DNA of 64,000 bases from Salinispirillum sp049115955 (GCA_049115955.1 JAGDZJ010000019.1:1-64000); one strand, 5' to 3'. Counted from the stretch's first letter, positions 34,454 through 43,009 are shown. Translations and numbers: made by a program. Notes: a model not told the origin generated them from the letters alone.

Positions 34454-34624
34454 CGCAGCGCTCTCATTGAATGATCTGTTATGAGCATAATATGAACCTA
34501 CCCATATGCGCAAAGTGCAAGCGATGATTTTACCAGCCGAGCTTTCATCTCTGAGGTCGGCGCAGAGCACTGGTAAGGTTCTAGTGGGTTCGCTACACTG
34601 TCGCAAAGCAACCATGGATGCCGC

Positions 34625-35329
34625 ATGACCACGCCAGCAATCGCCCCCCTTTCGCCCAATATTTTGTCCTTGAAAGGCAGTATGACCGCTTATGCCTTAC
34701 TGCAATTGGCGGAGGGGAGCACCCTCGAGCAAGCTAAATTGGCGTTGGACGATTTGCTGGCAGACGATAATGGCTCGATGAAATTCGCACCCTGTGTGAT
34801 GGCCTTTCCGAATTGGGCTGAGCTGCCCGAATGGCTGGAAGAATGGTGTGCCGCCATACGTGACTCGGAACTCATTCCTTTTGCCGTGCAGTATCAGAGT
34901 GACACATGGAAAGAACGCATTCACGCCCTTGGTTTGGCTGACCTACCGGCACCGGATGCCTCACTGAAGCGTAACAAACGCCCGTCTGCTACGACCCGAC
35001 GCAGCGTGGTGGTGCGCCAGCAAGTGCGCTCCGGACAACAAATTTATGCGCGTGATGCTGACTTAATCATCATGGCACCGGTCAGTGCTGGTGCGGAAAT
35101 CATGGCTGACTACAACATTCATGTTTACGGGCCGTTGCGCGGCCGTGCCATGGCCGGTGTCAGCGGATTCGATAAAGCACAGATTTTCTGTTCATCCCTG
35201 CAGGCCGAACTCGTGGCCATCGCCGGGGTATACATGCTGCCGGAGCAGTTCCCGGAACACACCAAACACGTACAGATTCATTTTCAGGATGATCAGCTCG
35301 TTATCAGCGGCGAACCTGCCACCGACTGA
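34625..35329 (+). CDS. minC: Septum site-determining protein MinC
   Basis: MinC (234 residues) inhibits FtsZ polymerisation away from mid-cell and rides on MinD at the membrane. The N-terminal FtsZ-inhibiting domain (1-105) is followed by a linker and the C-terminal beta-helix domain, recognisable from 'VRSGQQIYARDADLIIM' and 'GPLRGRAMAGVSG'. It is the first gene of minCDE, 31 bp before minD. The divergent 171-bp gap to the LON gene should hold both promoters. Confidence 0.95.
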   Translation: MTTPAIAPLSPNILSLKGSMTAYALLQLAEGSTLEQAKLALDDLLADDNGSMKFAPCVMAFPNWAELPEWLEEWCAAIRDSELIPFAVQYQSDTWKERIHALGLADLPAPDASLKRNKRPSATTRRSVVVRQQVRSGQQIYARDADLIIMAPVSAGAEIMADYNIHVYGPLRGRAMAGVSGFDKAQIFCSSLQAELVAIAGVYMLPEQFPEHTKHVQIHFQDDQLVISGEPATD

Positions 35330-35360
35330 TCTGATCAACGGCTTATATGGAGGCAAGACC

Positions 35361-36170
35361 TTGGCTAAGATAATTGTGGTGACTTCAGGTAAAGGTGGTG
35401 TGGGTAAAACCACCACCAGCGCAGCACTCAGCATGGGACTAGCGAAAGCCGGTCACAAAACCGTCGTCATCGATTTTGATATCGGCCTACGCAACCTAGA
35501 CATCATCATGGACTGCGAACGCCGCGTGGTGTTCGACTTCGTTAATGTCATTCAAGGTGAAGCGCGTTTGAATCAAGCGCTGATTAAAGACAAGCGCTGC
35601 GACAAGTTGTTCATTCTACCGGCTTCACAAACCAAAGATAAGAATGCGTTGACGCGTGAAGGCGTTGAGAAAGTGCTGAACGAGTTGAGTGAAGAATTCG
35701 AGTTTATCATCTGCGATTCACCCGCGGGTATTGAAGGCGGCGCCATGATGGCGATGTACTTTGCCGACGAAGCCATCGTTGTTACCAACCCGGAAGTGTC
35801 TTCAGTACGCGACTCGGACCGCATCATTGGCATGCTGCAAAGCAAGAGCCGCAGAGCGGAAAACAACGAAGAGCCAATTCGTGAGTACTTGCTGATCACC
35901 CGTTACAACCCCGAGCGTGTTGGGCGCGGCGACATGCTCAGCGTGGCCGACGTAGAAGAAATCCTGGCCAGCAAATTGATTGGCGTCATTCCTGAAAGCG
36001 ACGCCGTGTTGCGCGCTTCGAACTTGGGCGTTCCGGTGATTCTGGACACAGAAAGCTCCGCCGGGCAAGCGTACGCAGACGTTGTGTCGCGCCTACTGGG
36101 CGAGGAGCGTGTCATGCGCTTCACGGAAATGGAACGCAAAGGCTTGCTGCAACGTATGTTCGGCAGCTAA
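35361..36170 (+). CDS. minD: Septum site-determining ATPase MinD
   Basis: A membrane-cycling P-loop ATPase of 269 residues (E. coli 270). The open frame is longer, but the protein starts at TTG 35361 (MAKIIVVTSGKGGVGKTTT), with a perfect GGAGG 7 nt upstream. The deviant Walker A is GKGGVGKTTTSA. 'DFDIGLRNLD' and 'DSPAGIE' follow. The C-terminal amphipathic membrane-targeting sequence is 'KGLLQRMFGS'. It is paired with MinC and MinE. Confidence 0.97.
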   Translation: MAKIIVVTSGKGGVGKTTTSAALSMGLAKAGHKTVVIDFDIGLRNLDIIMDCERRVVFDFVNVIQGEARLNQALIKDKRCDKLFILPASQTKDKNALTREGVEKVLNELSEEFEFIICDSPAGIEGGAMMAMYFADEAIVVTNPEVSSVRDSDRIIGMLQSKSRRAENNEEPIREYLLITRYNPERVGRGDMLSVADVEEILASKLIGVIPESDAVLRASNLGVPVILDTESSAGQAYADVVSRLLGEERVMRFTEMERKGLLQRMFGS

Positions 36171-36181
36171 AAAGGAGACGC

Positions 36182-36436
36182 ATGATGTCATTATTTGGAC
36201 GATTCAAAGACAGCCAGCGCGGCGAAACCGCCTCACTGGCCAAAGAGCGCTTAAAGGTGATCGTGGCCCACGAACGCCAGCAACGGGCGCTGCCGGACTA
36301 TCTCCCGGCCATGCAAAATGAAATCTTGGCGGTGATTCGCAAGTACATTCCTATCGAGACCGATGACGTGAACATTCAGATAGAGCATGAAGGTCAGGTA
36401 TCCATTCTTGAGTTGAATGTAACCCTGCCTGAATAG
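36182..36436 (+). CDS. minE: Cell division topological specificity factor MinE
   Basis: MinE (84 residues) stimulates MinD ATPase and drives pole-to-pole oscillation. The N-terminal MinD-contact and membrane region ('LFGRF', 'AKERLKVIVAHER') is followed by the dimerisation domain ('ALPDYLPAMQNEILAVIRKY', in parts). Two consecutive ATGs are present, with GGAG just upstream. It ends the minCDE operon and is followed by a hairpin. Confidence 0.96.
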   Translation: MMSLFGRFKDSQRGETASLAKERLKVIVAHERQQRALPDYLPAMQNEILAVIRKYIPIETDDVNIQIEHEGQVSILELNVTLPE

Positions 36437-36451
36437 CCGCAGCCGCCGTAA

Positions 36452-36471
36452 GGCAGGTATTTATACCTGCC
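36452..36471 (+). terminator. Hairpin after minE
   Basis: A perfect 8-bp stem, GGCAGGTA-TTTA-TACCTGCC, starts 15 bp after the minE stop. The following sequence is AT-rich but lacks a clean T-run, so termination strength is uncertain. It also lies before the end of the convergent membrane-protein gene. Confidence 0.5.
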
Positions 36472-36488
36472 AATTACACTACAGGACT

Positions 36489-37013
36489 CTACCTGTTTGA
36501 TAGCTTTGCATAGAGCATCACCAGTGGCGGCATGGCAAACGACAACGTCATGCTGGCCTTTTTCAGAACAGTGATGAAGCCCAATGCCGCCGCGACTCCG
36601 CCCACCTCATCCGGGTAATTCAGAATCAGAATTGCCACCGATGCGTTCTCAACGAAGTCCGCAGACAAAAAGACCAACGGCGGCAACCAGTAATATTTCA
36701 CGTACGCACCGTAGCGTATTTTGCTACTTGCATACTTCCCCAGTAAGAACAAAAAGACGAATGCGCTCAAAGGGAATATCGTATCACTGATGATCAATAC
36801 TTGAAGATAAGCTTGCCGCCCCTCTGCGCCAATTGTTTCCAGGCGCCGATAGACACCTGCGGAATTAAATTCCGGCTCTAAGTCCAGCAATTTCTGGCCG
36901 CCAGTCACCTCCTTGAAGTGTTTAACGCTTCCTGTAAAACCCCCAGCATGTGTTACGCCGAAGATAATCAAAAAGCCAAAAAAAGCTAAAATGGTCTTGC
37001 GTCCAATAATCAA
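36489..37013 (-). CDS. Uncharacterised four-helix membrane protein
   Basis: A 174-residue protein with about four membrane segments (near residues 5-23, 72-91, 103-124 and 136-167). An N-terminal loop contains 'FTGSVKHFKEVTGGQKLLDL' and 'LETIGAEGRQAYLQ', followed by 'DTIFPLSAF'. The pattern of a 'TGG...LD' loop then 'LG..GR..Y' and 'D..FPL' suggests a conserved bacterial membrane family, but I cannot name it. It is divergent from a LysR regulator (192-bp gap), the classic arrangement for a regulator and its target. Confidence 0.75.
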   Translation of the reverse strand: MIIGRKTILAFFGFLIIFGVTHAGGFTGSVKHFKEVTGGQKLLDLEPEFNSAGVYRRLETIGAEGRQAYLQVLIISDTIFPLSAFVFLFLLGKYASSKIRYGAYVKYYWLPPLVFLSADFVENASVAILILNYPDEVGGVAAALGFITVLKKASMTLSFAMPPLVMLYAKLSNR

Positions 37014-37178
37014 CTCAGTCGTTCCCCACGTCTATTCTGGAGCAAATCCAGAGTCAGTATTTGCTGTTGTTTGTGCGTTCCCTCGGAGGATACCGATCGA
37101 CTTCGGCGAACTTTTCCGAGCACCGGAATGGTAATAACGAGACGATAAGCACACAACGGGGTAAAATCGGACACATTG

Positions 37179-37192
37179 TTCTATAAATAGAA
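37179..37192 (+). promoter_or_regulatory. Palindromic operator candidate before the lysR gene
   Basis: A perfect inverted repeat TTCTAT-AA-ATAGAA centred about 20 bp upstream of the LysR start. It fits the T-N11-A style of a LysR-type box and could mediate autoregulation or control of the divergent membrane-protein gene. Confidence 0.45.
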
Positions 37193-37205
37193 TCTAGGCT
37201 GACCT

Positions 37206-38108
37206 ATGTTGAACTTAAATGACTTGCGCTATTTCGTTCATGTCGTGGACGCCCACGGATTTACCGCAGCCAGCAACGAACTTGGAATTCCCAAGTCACG
37301 CTTGAGTCGGCGAATCAGTGAACTGGAGAAGAGCCTTCAAGTGCGTCTTTTACAGAGAAGCTCTCGGCAGTTTTCCGTCACTGATGTCGGAGCGGTATTA
37401 TACGAGCACGCCAAAGCGATGCTGGTCGAGTCGGAAGCGGCACAGCAGGCAGTACAGCAACGCCTGTCTGAACCGGCAGGAACGGTGAAACTAGCTTGTT
37501 CAATAGGTATTGCCGAGTTTGTATTAAACGATTTTATAACCGGGTTTTTGCAGCGATATCCTCAGGTAAATATCATTCAGGATGTCAGCAATCGATTTGT
37601 CGATCCGATAGGAGAAGGGTTCGATTTGGTAATACGTGCCCACGATGGACCGCTGCAAGATTCATCACTGATCCAACGACCCTTGGCTCAAGTTTCTTGG
37701 GGGTTATTTGCCTCGCCAGACTATTTGCACGATAACGGTACACCCTTAAACCTCGCCGATATCTTGCATCACCCTCGACTTGTTTTGGGATCCGACCCGG
37801 CTAAAGGCTGGGCGTTACGGTCTGATCAAGTGGTCGGCACAACCCTTTCAACGCGTGCACGGTATGTAACCAGTAGCTTGGCCAACCTAAAACGTGCAGC
37901 ACTTGATGGTCTAGGAGTCGCCGCGCTGCCGACGTACGCATGCAATGACTGCATCTCAGCAGGGACACTGCAACGCTTGCTGCCGGAATGGCATGTGGGC
38001 CGCCCGCACATCAGCTTGCTGATGCCTTCGCGACGAGGGCAATTACCGGCGGTGAAAGCGCTTGGGGAAGCCTTGGTACAGCATTTTAAGGGCATTGATG
38101 AGCGATGA
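37206..38108 (+). CDS. LysR-family transcriptional regulator
   Basis: A 300-residue LTTR. The N-terminal winged helix-turn-helix (1-60) is 'LNDLRYFVHVVDAHGFTAAS' then 'SRLSRRISELEKSL'. The C-terminal co-inducer domain follows, with 'EGFDLVIRAHDGPLQDSSL' and 'ALDGLGVAALPTYAC'. The wording 'GFDLVIR' and 'LGVAALP' places it in the large CrgA/YhaJ-like (PBP2_CrgA_like) group. Its effector is unknown. The divergent membrane-protein gene is the natural candidate target. Confidence 0.9.
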   Translation: MLNLNDLRYFVHVVDAHGFTAASNELGIPKSRLSRRISELEKSLQVRLLQRSSRQFSVTDVGAVLYEHAKAMLVESEAAQQAVQQRLSEPAGTVKLACSIGIAEFVLNDFITGFLQRYPQVNIIQDVSNRFVDPIGEGFDLVIRAHDGPLQDSSLIQRPLAQVSWGLFASPDYLHDNGTPLNLADILHHPRLVLGSDPAKGWALRSDQVVGTTLSTRARYVTSSLANLKRAALDGLGVAALPTYACNDCISAGTLQRLLPEWHVGRPHISLLMPSRRGQLPAVKALGEALVQHFKGIDER

Positions 38109-38156
38109 TTCAATGCGTTTGCCGTGCCAATCCAGAACCCGTTCATCCCTATCCAT

Positions 38157-38180
38157 TAAAAAAGGGCGGTGTGACCGCCC
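38157..38180 (-). terminator. Rho-independent terminator of trxB
   Basis: On the minus strand GGGCGGT-CAC-ACCGCCC is followed by six Ts (A-run at 38158-38163 on the plus strand). It lies 35 bp after the trxB stop, and also between the convergent lysR and trxB genes. Confidence 0.85.
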
Positions 38181-38214
38181 CCTAGGGAAGCTTTGAAGCA
38201 CCGCCTAGATGTGA

Positions 38215-39171
38215 TCAGCCTTCTAGATCATCCAGATACTTCTCAGCATCCAGCGCCGCCATACAACCGGTACCGGCTGACGTGATGGCCTGACGATAAA
38301 TGTGATCACTCACATCACCTGCCGCAAACACACCCGCAATGGTCGTTTGTGTGGCATTGCCTTCGGTGCCACTGTTCACGGTTAAGTAACCACCGCGCAT
38401 TTCGAGCTGGCCTTCAAACAATTGGGTGTTGGGCTTGTGACCGATGGCAATGAACACACCATCCAACGTCAGCTCCTTCACTTCACCACTTTTAATGCCT
38501 TTGATTTTTACGCCTGTGACACCCATTTCGTCGCCCTGTACTTCTTCCAGCACGTGATCCCACAGGATCTCGACGTTACCGGTGCGGGCTTTTTCCATTA
38601 GGCGGTCCGCTAGAATCTTCTCCGAGCGGAAGCTATCGCGGCGGTGAATGACCGTCACTTTGCTGGCGATGTTTGAAAGATACAGTGCTTCCTCAACCGC
38701 CGTGTTGCCACCGCCAACGACGCACACTTCTTTGCCGCGATAGAAAAATCCATCACAGGTCGCGCAAGCGGATACGCCCTTGCCCATAAAAGCTTCTTCA
38801 CTCGGCAGGCCAAGATACTGCGCACTGGCACCGGTGGCGATGATCAAGGCATCACAGGTGTATTCGGCTTGGTCGCCAATCAGCTTAAATGGACGCTGAG
38901 TCAATTGAGCGGTGTGAATGTGATCGAAGATGACTTCGGTATCAAAGCGCTCGGCGTGCGCCTTCATGCGCTCCATCAGTGCAGGGCCTTGCAGGCCTTC
39001 CACATCACCCGGCCAGTTATCCACTTCGGTCGTCGTGGTCAACTGACCACCCATTTGCATGCCGGTGATCACCACCGGATTAAGGTTCGCACGCGCGGCA
39101 TAAACAGCGGCCGTGTAGCCCGCAGGGCCGGATCCAAGAATAAGCAATTTGACGTGTCGTGTAGTAGCCAT
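38215..39171 (-). CDS. trxB: Thioredoxin reductase
   Basis: A flavoprotein of 318 residues that reduces thioredoxin with NADPH. The FAD site is 'ILGSGPAGYTAAVYAARA', the redox-active pair is in 'CATCDGFF', the NADPH site is 'VVGGGNTAVEEALYL', and the C-terminal FAD motif is 'GVFAAGDVSD'. The gene is monocistronic and ends at a clear terminator. Trx-dependent redox also links functionally, but not genetically, to the cnoX gene at 9.1 kb. Confidence 0.97.
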   Translation of the reverse strand: MATTRHVKLLILGSGPAGYTAAVYAARANLNPVVITGMQMGGQLTTTTEVDNWPGDVEGLQGPALMERMKAHAERFDTEVIFDHIHTAQLTQRPFKLIGDQAEYTCDALIIATGASAQYLGLPSEEAFMGKGVSACATCDGFFYRGKEVCVVGGGNTAVEEALYLSNIASKVTVIHRRDSFRSEKILADRLMEKARTGNVEILWDHVLEEVQGDEMGVTGVKIKGIKSGEVKELTLDGVFIAIGHKPNTQLFEGQLEMRGGYLTVNSGTEGNATQTTIAGVFAAGDVSDHIYRQAITSAGTGCMAALDAEKYLDDLEG

Positions 39172-39321
39172 GAATGTCCTTCAATCAATAAATAAAAGCA
39201 TGTGTGAGTATAACGCCAAATATGGGGTCAGATTCAAATCACTCAAGGGCTGGCTAAGACAGTTCTTGGAAAGAAGTGCAAATTGCATCAAATGTTTTCT
39301 GCTACCGTCTGCGATGTCGCT

Positions 39322-39963
39322 CTAATCGAACAGCAAACGCACCACGACCGCCACGGCCAGCCACTGCCAGCGAATCACTACAAAGGCCTGCCAAATCTGC
39401 GCAAAACTGAATTCTTCCTGCACACGGGTAATAAACTGTACGCACCAGTTTAATAACGAACGCGGCTGTCCGGCACCCACCACCAAGCTGCGCTGTAAGG
39501 CCACCTTGGATTTCTTCATCATGCCCCAGTGGAAACCTACCAACTGCGCCGTAGTGAGGTTTAACCACCGATTGATCGCCTGCCGAAAAGGAAAGCTGCC
39601 CAAACGCAGCCACAACAGCATAATCACGCCGCCAAGACCAAACAACGCCAGTAACGGCAACGGGACAAAATAACGGCGAATGCTGCGTGCCAAACGCTCC
39701 GCGTACTCGGGCGTATCACCTAGGCGCTGTCCACTCAGTGGACGACCCGCAAACAACAGCATAAGAACCAATGCGACAAGGGCTGTCTGGACATGCCCGA
39801 TCGCCAACCAGAGAGCAGCCGACAGCGCGGCAACCAGCAGAAAACCGAGCCATGGACGGCGATCGCGCACCTTCGCCATCCGTTCAGTGATGGGGTACAC
39901 TAGATTACCGACGGGCTGCCAACGCACGATCAGCGTGCTGATGATAAGCGCAATTCCGATCAA
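39322..39963 (-). CDS. AmpE-like inner-membrane protein
   Basis: A 213-residue protein with about four to five membrane segments and a soluble stretch around residues 75-110 ('RLGDTPEYAERLARSIRRYF'). It lies divergent from nadC (40-bp gap), where ampD-ampE sit in E. coli and Pseudomonas. Size, topology and placement fit a short AmpE-type protein, but similarity is weak by eye and ampD is not adjacent. The start codon appears to be TTG at 39963. The next internal ATG would remove the first membrane helix. Confidence 0.5.
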   Translation of the reverse strand: MIGIALIISTLIVRWQPVGNLVYPITERMAKVRDRRPWLGFLLVAALSAALWLAIGHVQTALVALVLMLLFAGRPLSGQRLGDTPEYAERLARSIRRYFVPLPLLALFGLGGVIMLLWLRLGSFPFRQAINRWLNLTTAQLVGFHWGMMKKSKVALQRSLVVGAGQPRSLLNWCVQFITRVQEEFSFAQIWQAFVVIRWQWLAVAVVVRLLFD

Positions 39964-40003
39964 ATTCGGTTTACCCTCTATTGGCTATATTGGAATTAAC
40001 TGC

Positions 40004-40855
40004 ATGAAACTCATAACGGTGCCTTATGCGGACCGCCTGCGCAAGCACATAGATGCCACAGTGGCCTTTGCTTTACAAGAAGACCTCGAAGATATCGGCG
40101 ACGTCACCGCCGCACTAATCCCCGAAGAGCAAATGGCCAGCGCGCACATCATCATACGCGAAGATGCTATTTTTTGCGGTCGCGCCTGGCTCGACACCGT
40201 GTTCAAACAGCTTGATGAGCGCGTCACGGTACAATGGAAATGTGCTGACGGTGATACCCTGACCGCGGACAGCGTTGTTTGCGAACTGACCGGCCCCGCC
40301 CGTAGCCTGTTGACAGGCGAGCGCACCGCTCTGAATTTTGTCCAAACGCTGTCAGGCACCGCAACCCTGTCTCGACGGTACGCCGATGCCGCGCGACCGC
40401 ACCATGTGACGGTATTGGATACGCGCAAAACCCTGCCAGGATTGCGTTTGGCGCAAAAGTACGCCGTGTTTGTTGGTGGATGCCAGAATCACCGCTTAGG
40501 TTTGTACGACACCTATCTAATCAAAGAGAACCACATTGCCGCGGCTGGAGGCATCACGGCGGCCATTCAGCGAGCGCAAGATTTGCGCTCAACACAATTG
40601 ATTGTGGTGGAAGTAGAAACCTTCGCAGAATACCAGGAAGCCGTGGAAGCCGGTGCTGATCGCATCATGTTGGACGAACTCTCCGACAGTGACCTGCAAC
40701 AGGTGTTGGCGCAAGGTGGCGATATTCCATTGGAGTCGTCAGGCAATTTTGATCTGGAGAAGGTTGAGCTGGCGAAGACGCCGTATGTGTCGGTGGGATC
40801 ATTGACCAAGCATGTGCGGGCAGTGGACTATTCGATGCGGTTTATCAACGACTAA
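40004..40855 (+). CDS. nadC: Nicotinate-nucleotide pyrophosphorylase (quinolinate PRTase)
   Basis: NadC converts quinolinate and PRPP to nicotinate mononucleotide in de novo NAD synthesis. The start at 40004 (MKLITVPYADRLR) gives 283 residues; the frame is open further 5', but that part is not conserved. Motifs: 'TGERTALNFVQTLSGTAT', 'LDTRKTLPGLRLAQKYAV', 'GGCQNHRLGLYDTYLIKENH' and 'ESSGNFDLEKV'. Its last 11 bp overlap the end of the convergent ligase gene. Confidence 0.97.
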   Translation: MKLITVPYADRLRKHIDATVAFALQEDLEDIGDVTAALIPEEQMASAHIIIREDAIFCGRAWLDTVFKQLDERVTVQWKCADGDTLTADSVVCELTGPARSLLTGERTALNFVQTLSGTATLSRRYADAARPHHVTVLDTRKTLPGLRLAQKYAVFVGGCQNHRLGLYDTYLIKENHIAAAGGITAAIQRAQDLRSTQLIVVEVETFAEYQEAVEAGADRIMLDELSDSDLQQVLAQGGDIPLESSGNFDLEKVELAKTPYVSVGSLTKHVRAVDYSMRFIND

Positions 40856-42266
40856 ACAGCTCCGGTGCAACTGCGTTGGACGAGTACTCACCGTCCAACC
40901 AGACTCTCGGCTTATGACGCTTTGGTTCGTCGTATGCTGCCGGGTACGTTGCCAGCATTGACCAAATTAGTGCGCCGCAAACAACACTCCACAAAACCAC
41001 ACCCGAAGTCCTAAAAGTTCGCATTCCAGTCACTTCCTTGGCTGCATGTCGATACCACCATCGACTCAGCCGCTCGTCCGTCGCAAGAGTAACGGCGACG
41101 GCGATCACATAAAACAGTTGGCCTAAGGGCGTGATGTGAGGGCTGCTGACGAGACTCGCGATCATGAGCACTAGTAAACCCCACGCTATTGAGGCAGCCA
41201 AAGGTGTGCGACGAAAGGTTAAGATAGACCAGAACAACCCGACCATGACAACCGCAACTAATAGGGCTACAAGGACACCGTAGTCGTACCCCACAGTCAG
41301 TAAAATGTTGTGCGGTGAGGACACAAAATTACCTTCAGTAGCAAAAGCACCCGGCCCATATCCTGTCCACGGAGCAGCCAAGATTCGTTCGATGCTGTAT
41401 GTCCACAGCTCGAACCGCCCACTGTCGCCTGTTCGAATACTCGCGGCAGTCGTTGACGTGCCGACTGCAACAATTGCCTGCACAGACCACCATGATAACA
41501 ATGCCAAGGTGCCCATGATCACAGGCGGCACGAGAGTCCGCAGACGTGGACGCTCAACAATGCAGACCAGGATTGCCACAATAGACAGTGAAAGCATTAG
41601 GCCACGTGAATCAAGTAAAAAACCAAGCCAAAGCATGCCACCGAAGGCCATGAGTGCCAGTCGGCGCACCACCTGACGAGTAGCCACGAGCCAAACGCCT
41701 AGCAACACTGGCACCAACAAATTCTGGACATCATTTAACAATCGCTTGTTTTCGAATCCCACGTAACTGCTTTGCAGCGATCGGCAACGATACTCAAAAA
41801 CACAAAAGGGTAGCCATGCAAACAAAGCCGCAACGAAAAGAGACAAGGCAAACAGCAACAGAAGAACGCTGACCGCTTGGTGAAAGATATTTTTTTGTGC
41901 GAAAGGTAAAAGCGGCGCGATAAACCACAGCAGCGTCAACGCGAGGCTAATTTCCAACACATTGGAGTCATCGGTAAACCCGAAACCCACAAGAAAGCCA
42001 ACTGCCGCGAGCAACAGTGATAATGCACCCATGCTGGCACGGGCTCGTATAGGGTAGAACACCAGCGAAATATAGCCCGCTACGATTATGACAACCACCA
42101 CTGCAATACGCAGTTGATCGTACATAGGTACTTCGGTAGGTAAGCGCACGAATGGCAATAGCAGTGGGGAAAGGAGTAGCAGGCCCATCAAAGCAGGCAC
42201 ATTCAACATCGGGTTAAAAAAAACCCCGGCAGTTGCCAGGGCTTTTTTGATTTGATCAGACATCAA
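40845..42266 (-). CDS. O-antigen-ligase-family membrane protein (candidate pilin glycosyltransferase)
   Basis: A 473-residue polytopic inner-membrane protein with 10-12 helices and a Wzy_C-type periplasmic loop: 'SGRFELWTYSIERILAAPW', 'GYGPGAF', then H319-N in 'SSPHNILLTVGYDYG', matching the HN-x9-G pattern of WaaL/PglL ligases. It lies 3 bp after pilA, the position of tfpO-type pilin glycosyltransferases next to pilA and nadC in some Pseudomonas. O-linked glycosylation of PilA is therefore the leading hypothesis; general O-antigen ligation is the alternative. A terminator for pilA is embedded in its codons 9-17. Confidence 0.8.
   Translation of the reverse strand: MMSDQIKKALATAGVFFNPMLNVPALMGLLLLSPLLLPFVRLPTEVPMYDQLRIAVVVVIIVAGYISLVFYPIRARASMGALSLLLAAVGFLVGFGFTDDSNVLEISLALTLLWFIAPLLPFAQKNIFHQAVSVLLLLFALSLFVAALFAWLPFCVFEYRCRSLQSSYVGFENKRLLNDVQNLLVPVLLGVWLVATRQVVRRLALMAFGGMLWLGFLLDSRGLMLSLSIVAILVCIVERPRLRTLVPPVIMGTLALLSWWSVQAIVAVGTSTTAASIRTGDSGRFELWTYSIERILAAPWTGYGPGAFATEGNFVSSPHNILLTVGYDYGVLVALLVAVVMVGLFWSILTFRRTPLAASIAWGLLVLMIASLVSSPHITPLGQLFYVIAVAVTLATDERLSRWWYRHAAKEVTGMRTFRTSGVVLWSVVCGALIWSMLATYPAAYDEPKRHKPRVWLDGEYSSNAVAPELFSR
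42216..42241 (-). terminator. Rho-independent terminator inside the ligase gene start
   Basis: On the minus strand CCCTGGC-AACT-GCCGGGG is followed by eight Ts (42223-42216). It lies 29 bp after the pilA stop but inside codons 9-17 of the next gene. It would end most pilA transcripts and let a fraction through to the ligase gene. Confidence 0.8.
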
Positions 42267-42269
42267 ATA

Positions 42270-42752
42270 CTATGGGCTTGCTGGATCACAGTTAGACGCC
42301 AACGACTGCTCGACATCTGTACTACACGTCCACTGCCCAGTAGACGTAATGTAGGTGTAATATACTTCACCCGAACCCAAACGAGGACTCGCAGAGCCCG
42401 TGCCTGAACTAAAAGTATAAGTCACTTCGTATCCGGCATCAGCGGTACCTGCTGTACCTACGTTCTCTCCGCCTGTTAGAGCACCATAAGAACCTTGGAC
42501 TTGGGCTCCCAAAGTTTGCTGCAACACTGAGGTAACTGTGGCTGCGCTATCAGCATCGTCGATAGTGCGGCCAGCGTCTAAACGCTCTTGTACAGAAACT
42601 CGCACGGCACCCAGCAACGCATGCGCTTCAGAAAACTGTGAACGAGCAATGTAGTTCTGGTACTGAGGAATGGCCACTGCGGCCAAGATGCCAATAATCG
42701 CTACTACGATCATCAATTCAATCAAGCTGAAGCCTTTTTGCATGCTTTTCAT
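42270..42752 (-). CDS. pilA: Type IV major pilin
   Basis: A type IVa pilin of 160 residues. The prepilin leader MKSMQKG is cut by PilD before Phe (+1), giving FSLIELMIVVAIIGILAAVA with Glu at +5. The globular C-terminus ends with a disulfide loop (Cys in 'WTCSTD' and the later 'SNC'). The start at 42752 has GGAG about 10 nt upstream. It is divergent from pilB by 257 bp. I could not find a convincing -24/-12 RpoN promoter in that gap by eye. The next gene downstream is a ligase-family protein. Confidence 0.95.
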   Translation of the reverse strand: MKSMQKGFSLIELMIVVAIIGILAAVAIPQYQNYIARSQFSEAHALLGAVRVSVQERLDAGRTIDDADSAATVTSVLQQTLGAQVQGSYGALTGGENVGTAGTADAGYEVTYTFSSGTGSASPRLGSGEVYYTYITSTGQWTCSTDVEQSLASNCDPASP

Positions 42753-43009
42753 TTTTATGTTTCTCCATCGGATTGTTGTTTGCAGGCTGGTAAGTGTCAC
42801 GACGAGCGACACGTACCTGCCCTTGCCGAGCAATCTACTCTAACGGCACTACAGCAGCTAGGCCACATACCAAAAACTGTGAGCTACGTAGTGTTTTTTC
42901 ACAGATGACGTTCTTCTATCGCTGATCAGCCATGACATAATGCGGAGTGTACTGTAGCGTTTGCACGCAACTGATATACTCCTCCGTCCTCAGAATAAGA
43001 AAGTGGATC

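Noticed and set aside
34625..36436. Frame extension making minD start inside minC (open from 35085)
   Set aside because: The conserved MinD N-terminus and a perfect ribosome site define TTG 35361.
38179..38195. CCCTAGGGAAGCTTTGAA as another copy of the 33.66-kb element
   Set aside because: Only the first 10 bases match exactly and no inverted partner follows. Part of it directly follows the trxB terminator stem.
39218..39245. TATGGGGTCAGATTCAAATC-like stretch, reminiscent of ends near IS200/RAYT transposases
   Set aside because: Too short, with no partner end and no transposase nearby. At most a remnant.
42753..43009. RpoN (-24/-12) promoter for pilA
   Set aside because: TGGC-like boxes are present on the minus strand, but none has GG and GC at the required spacing.
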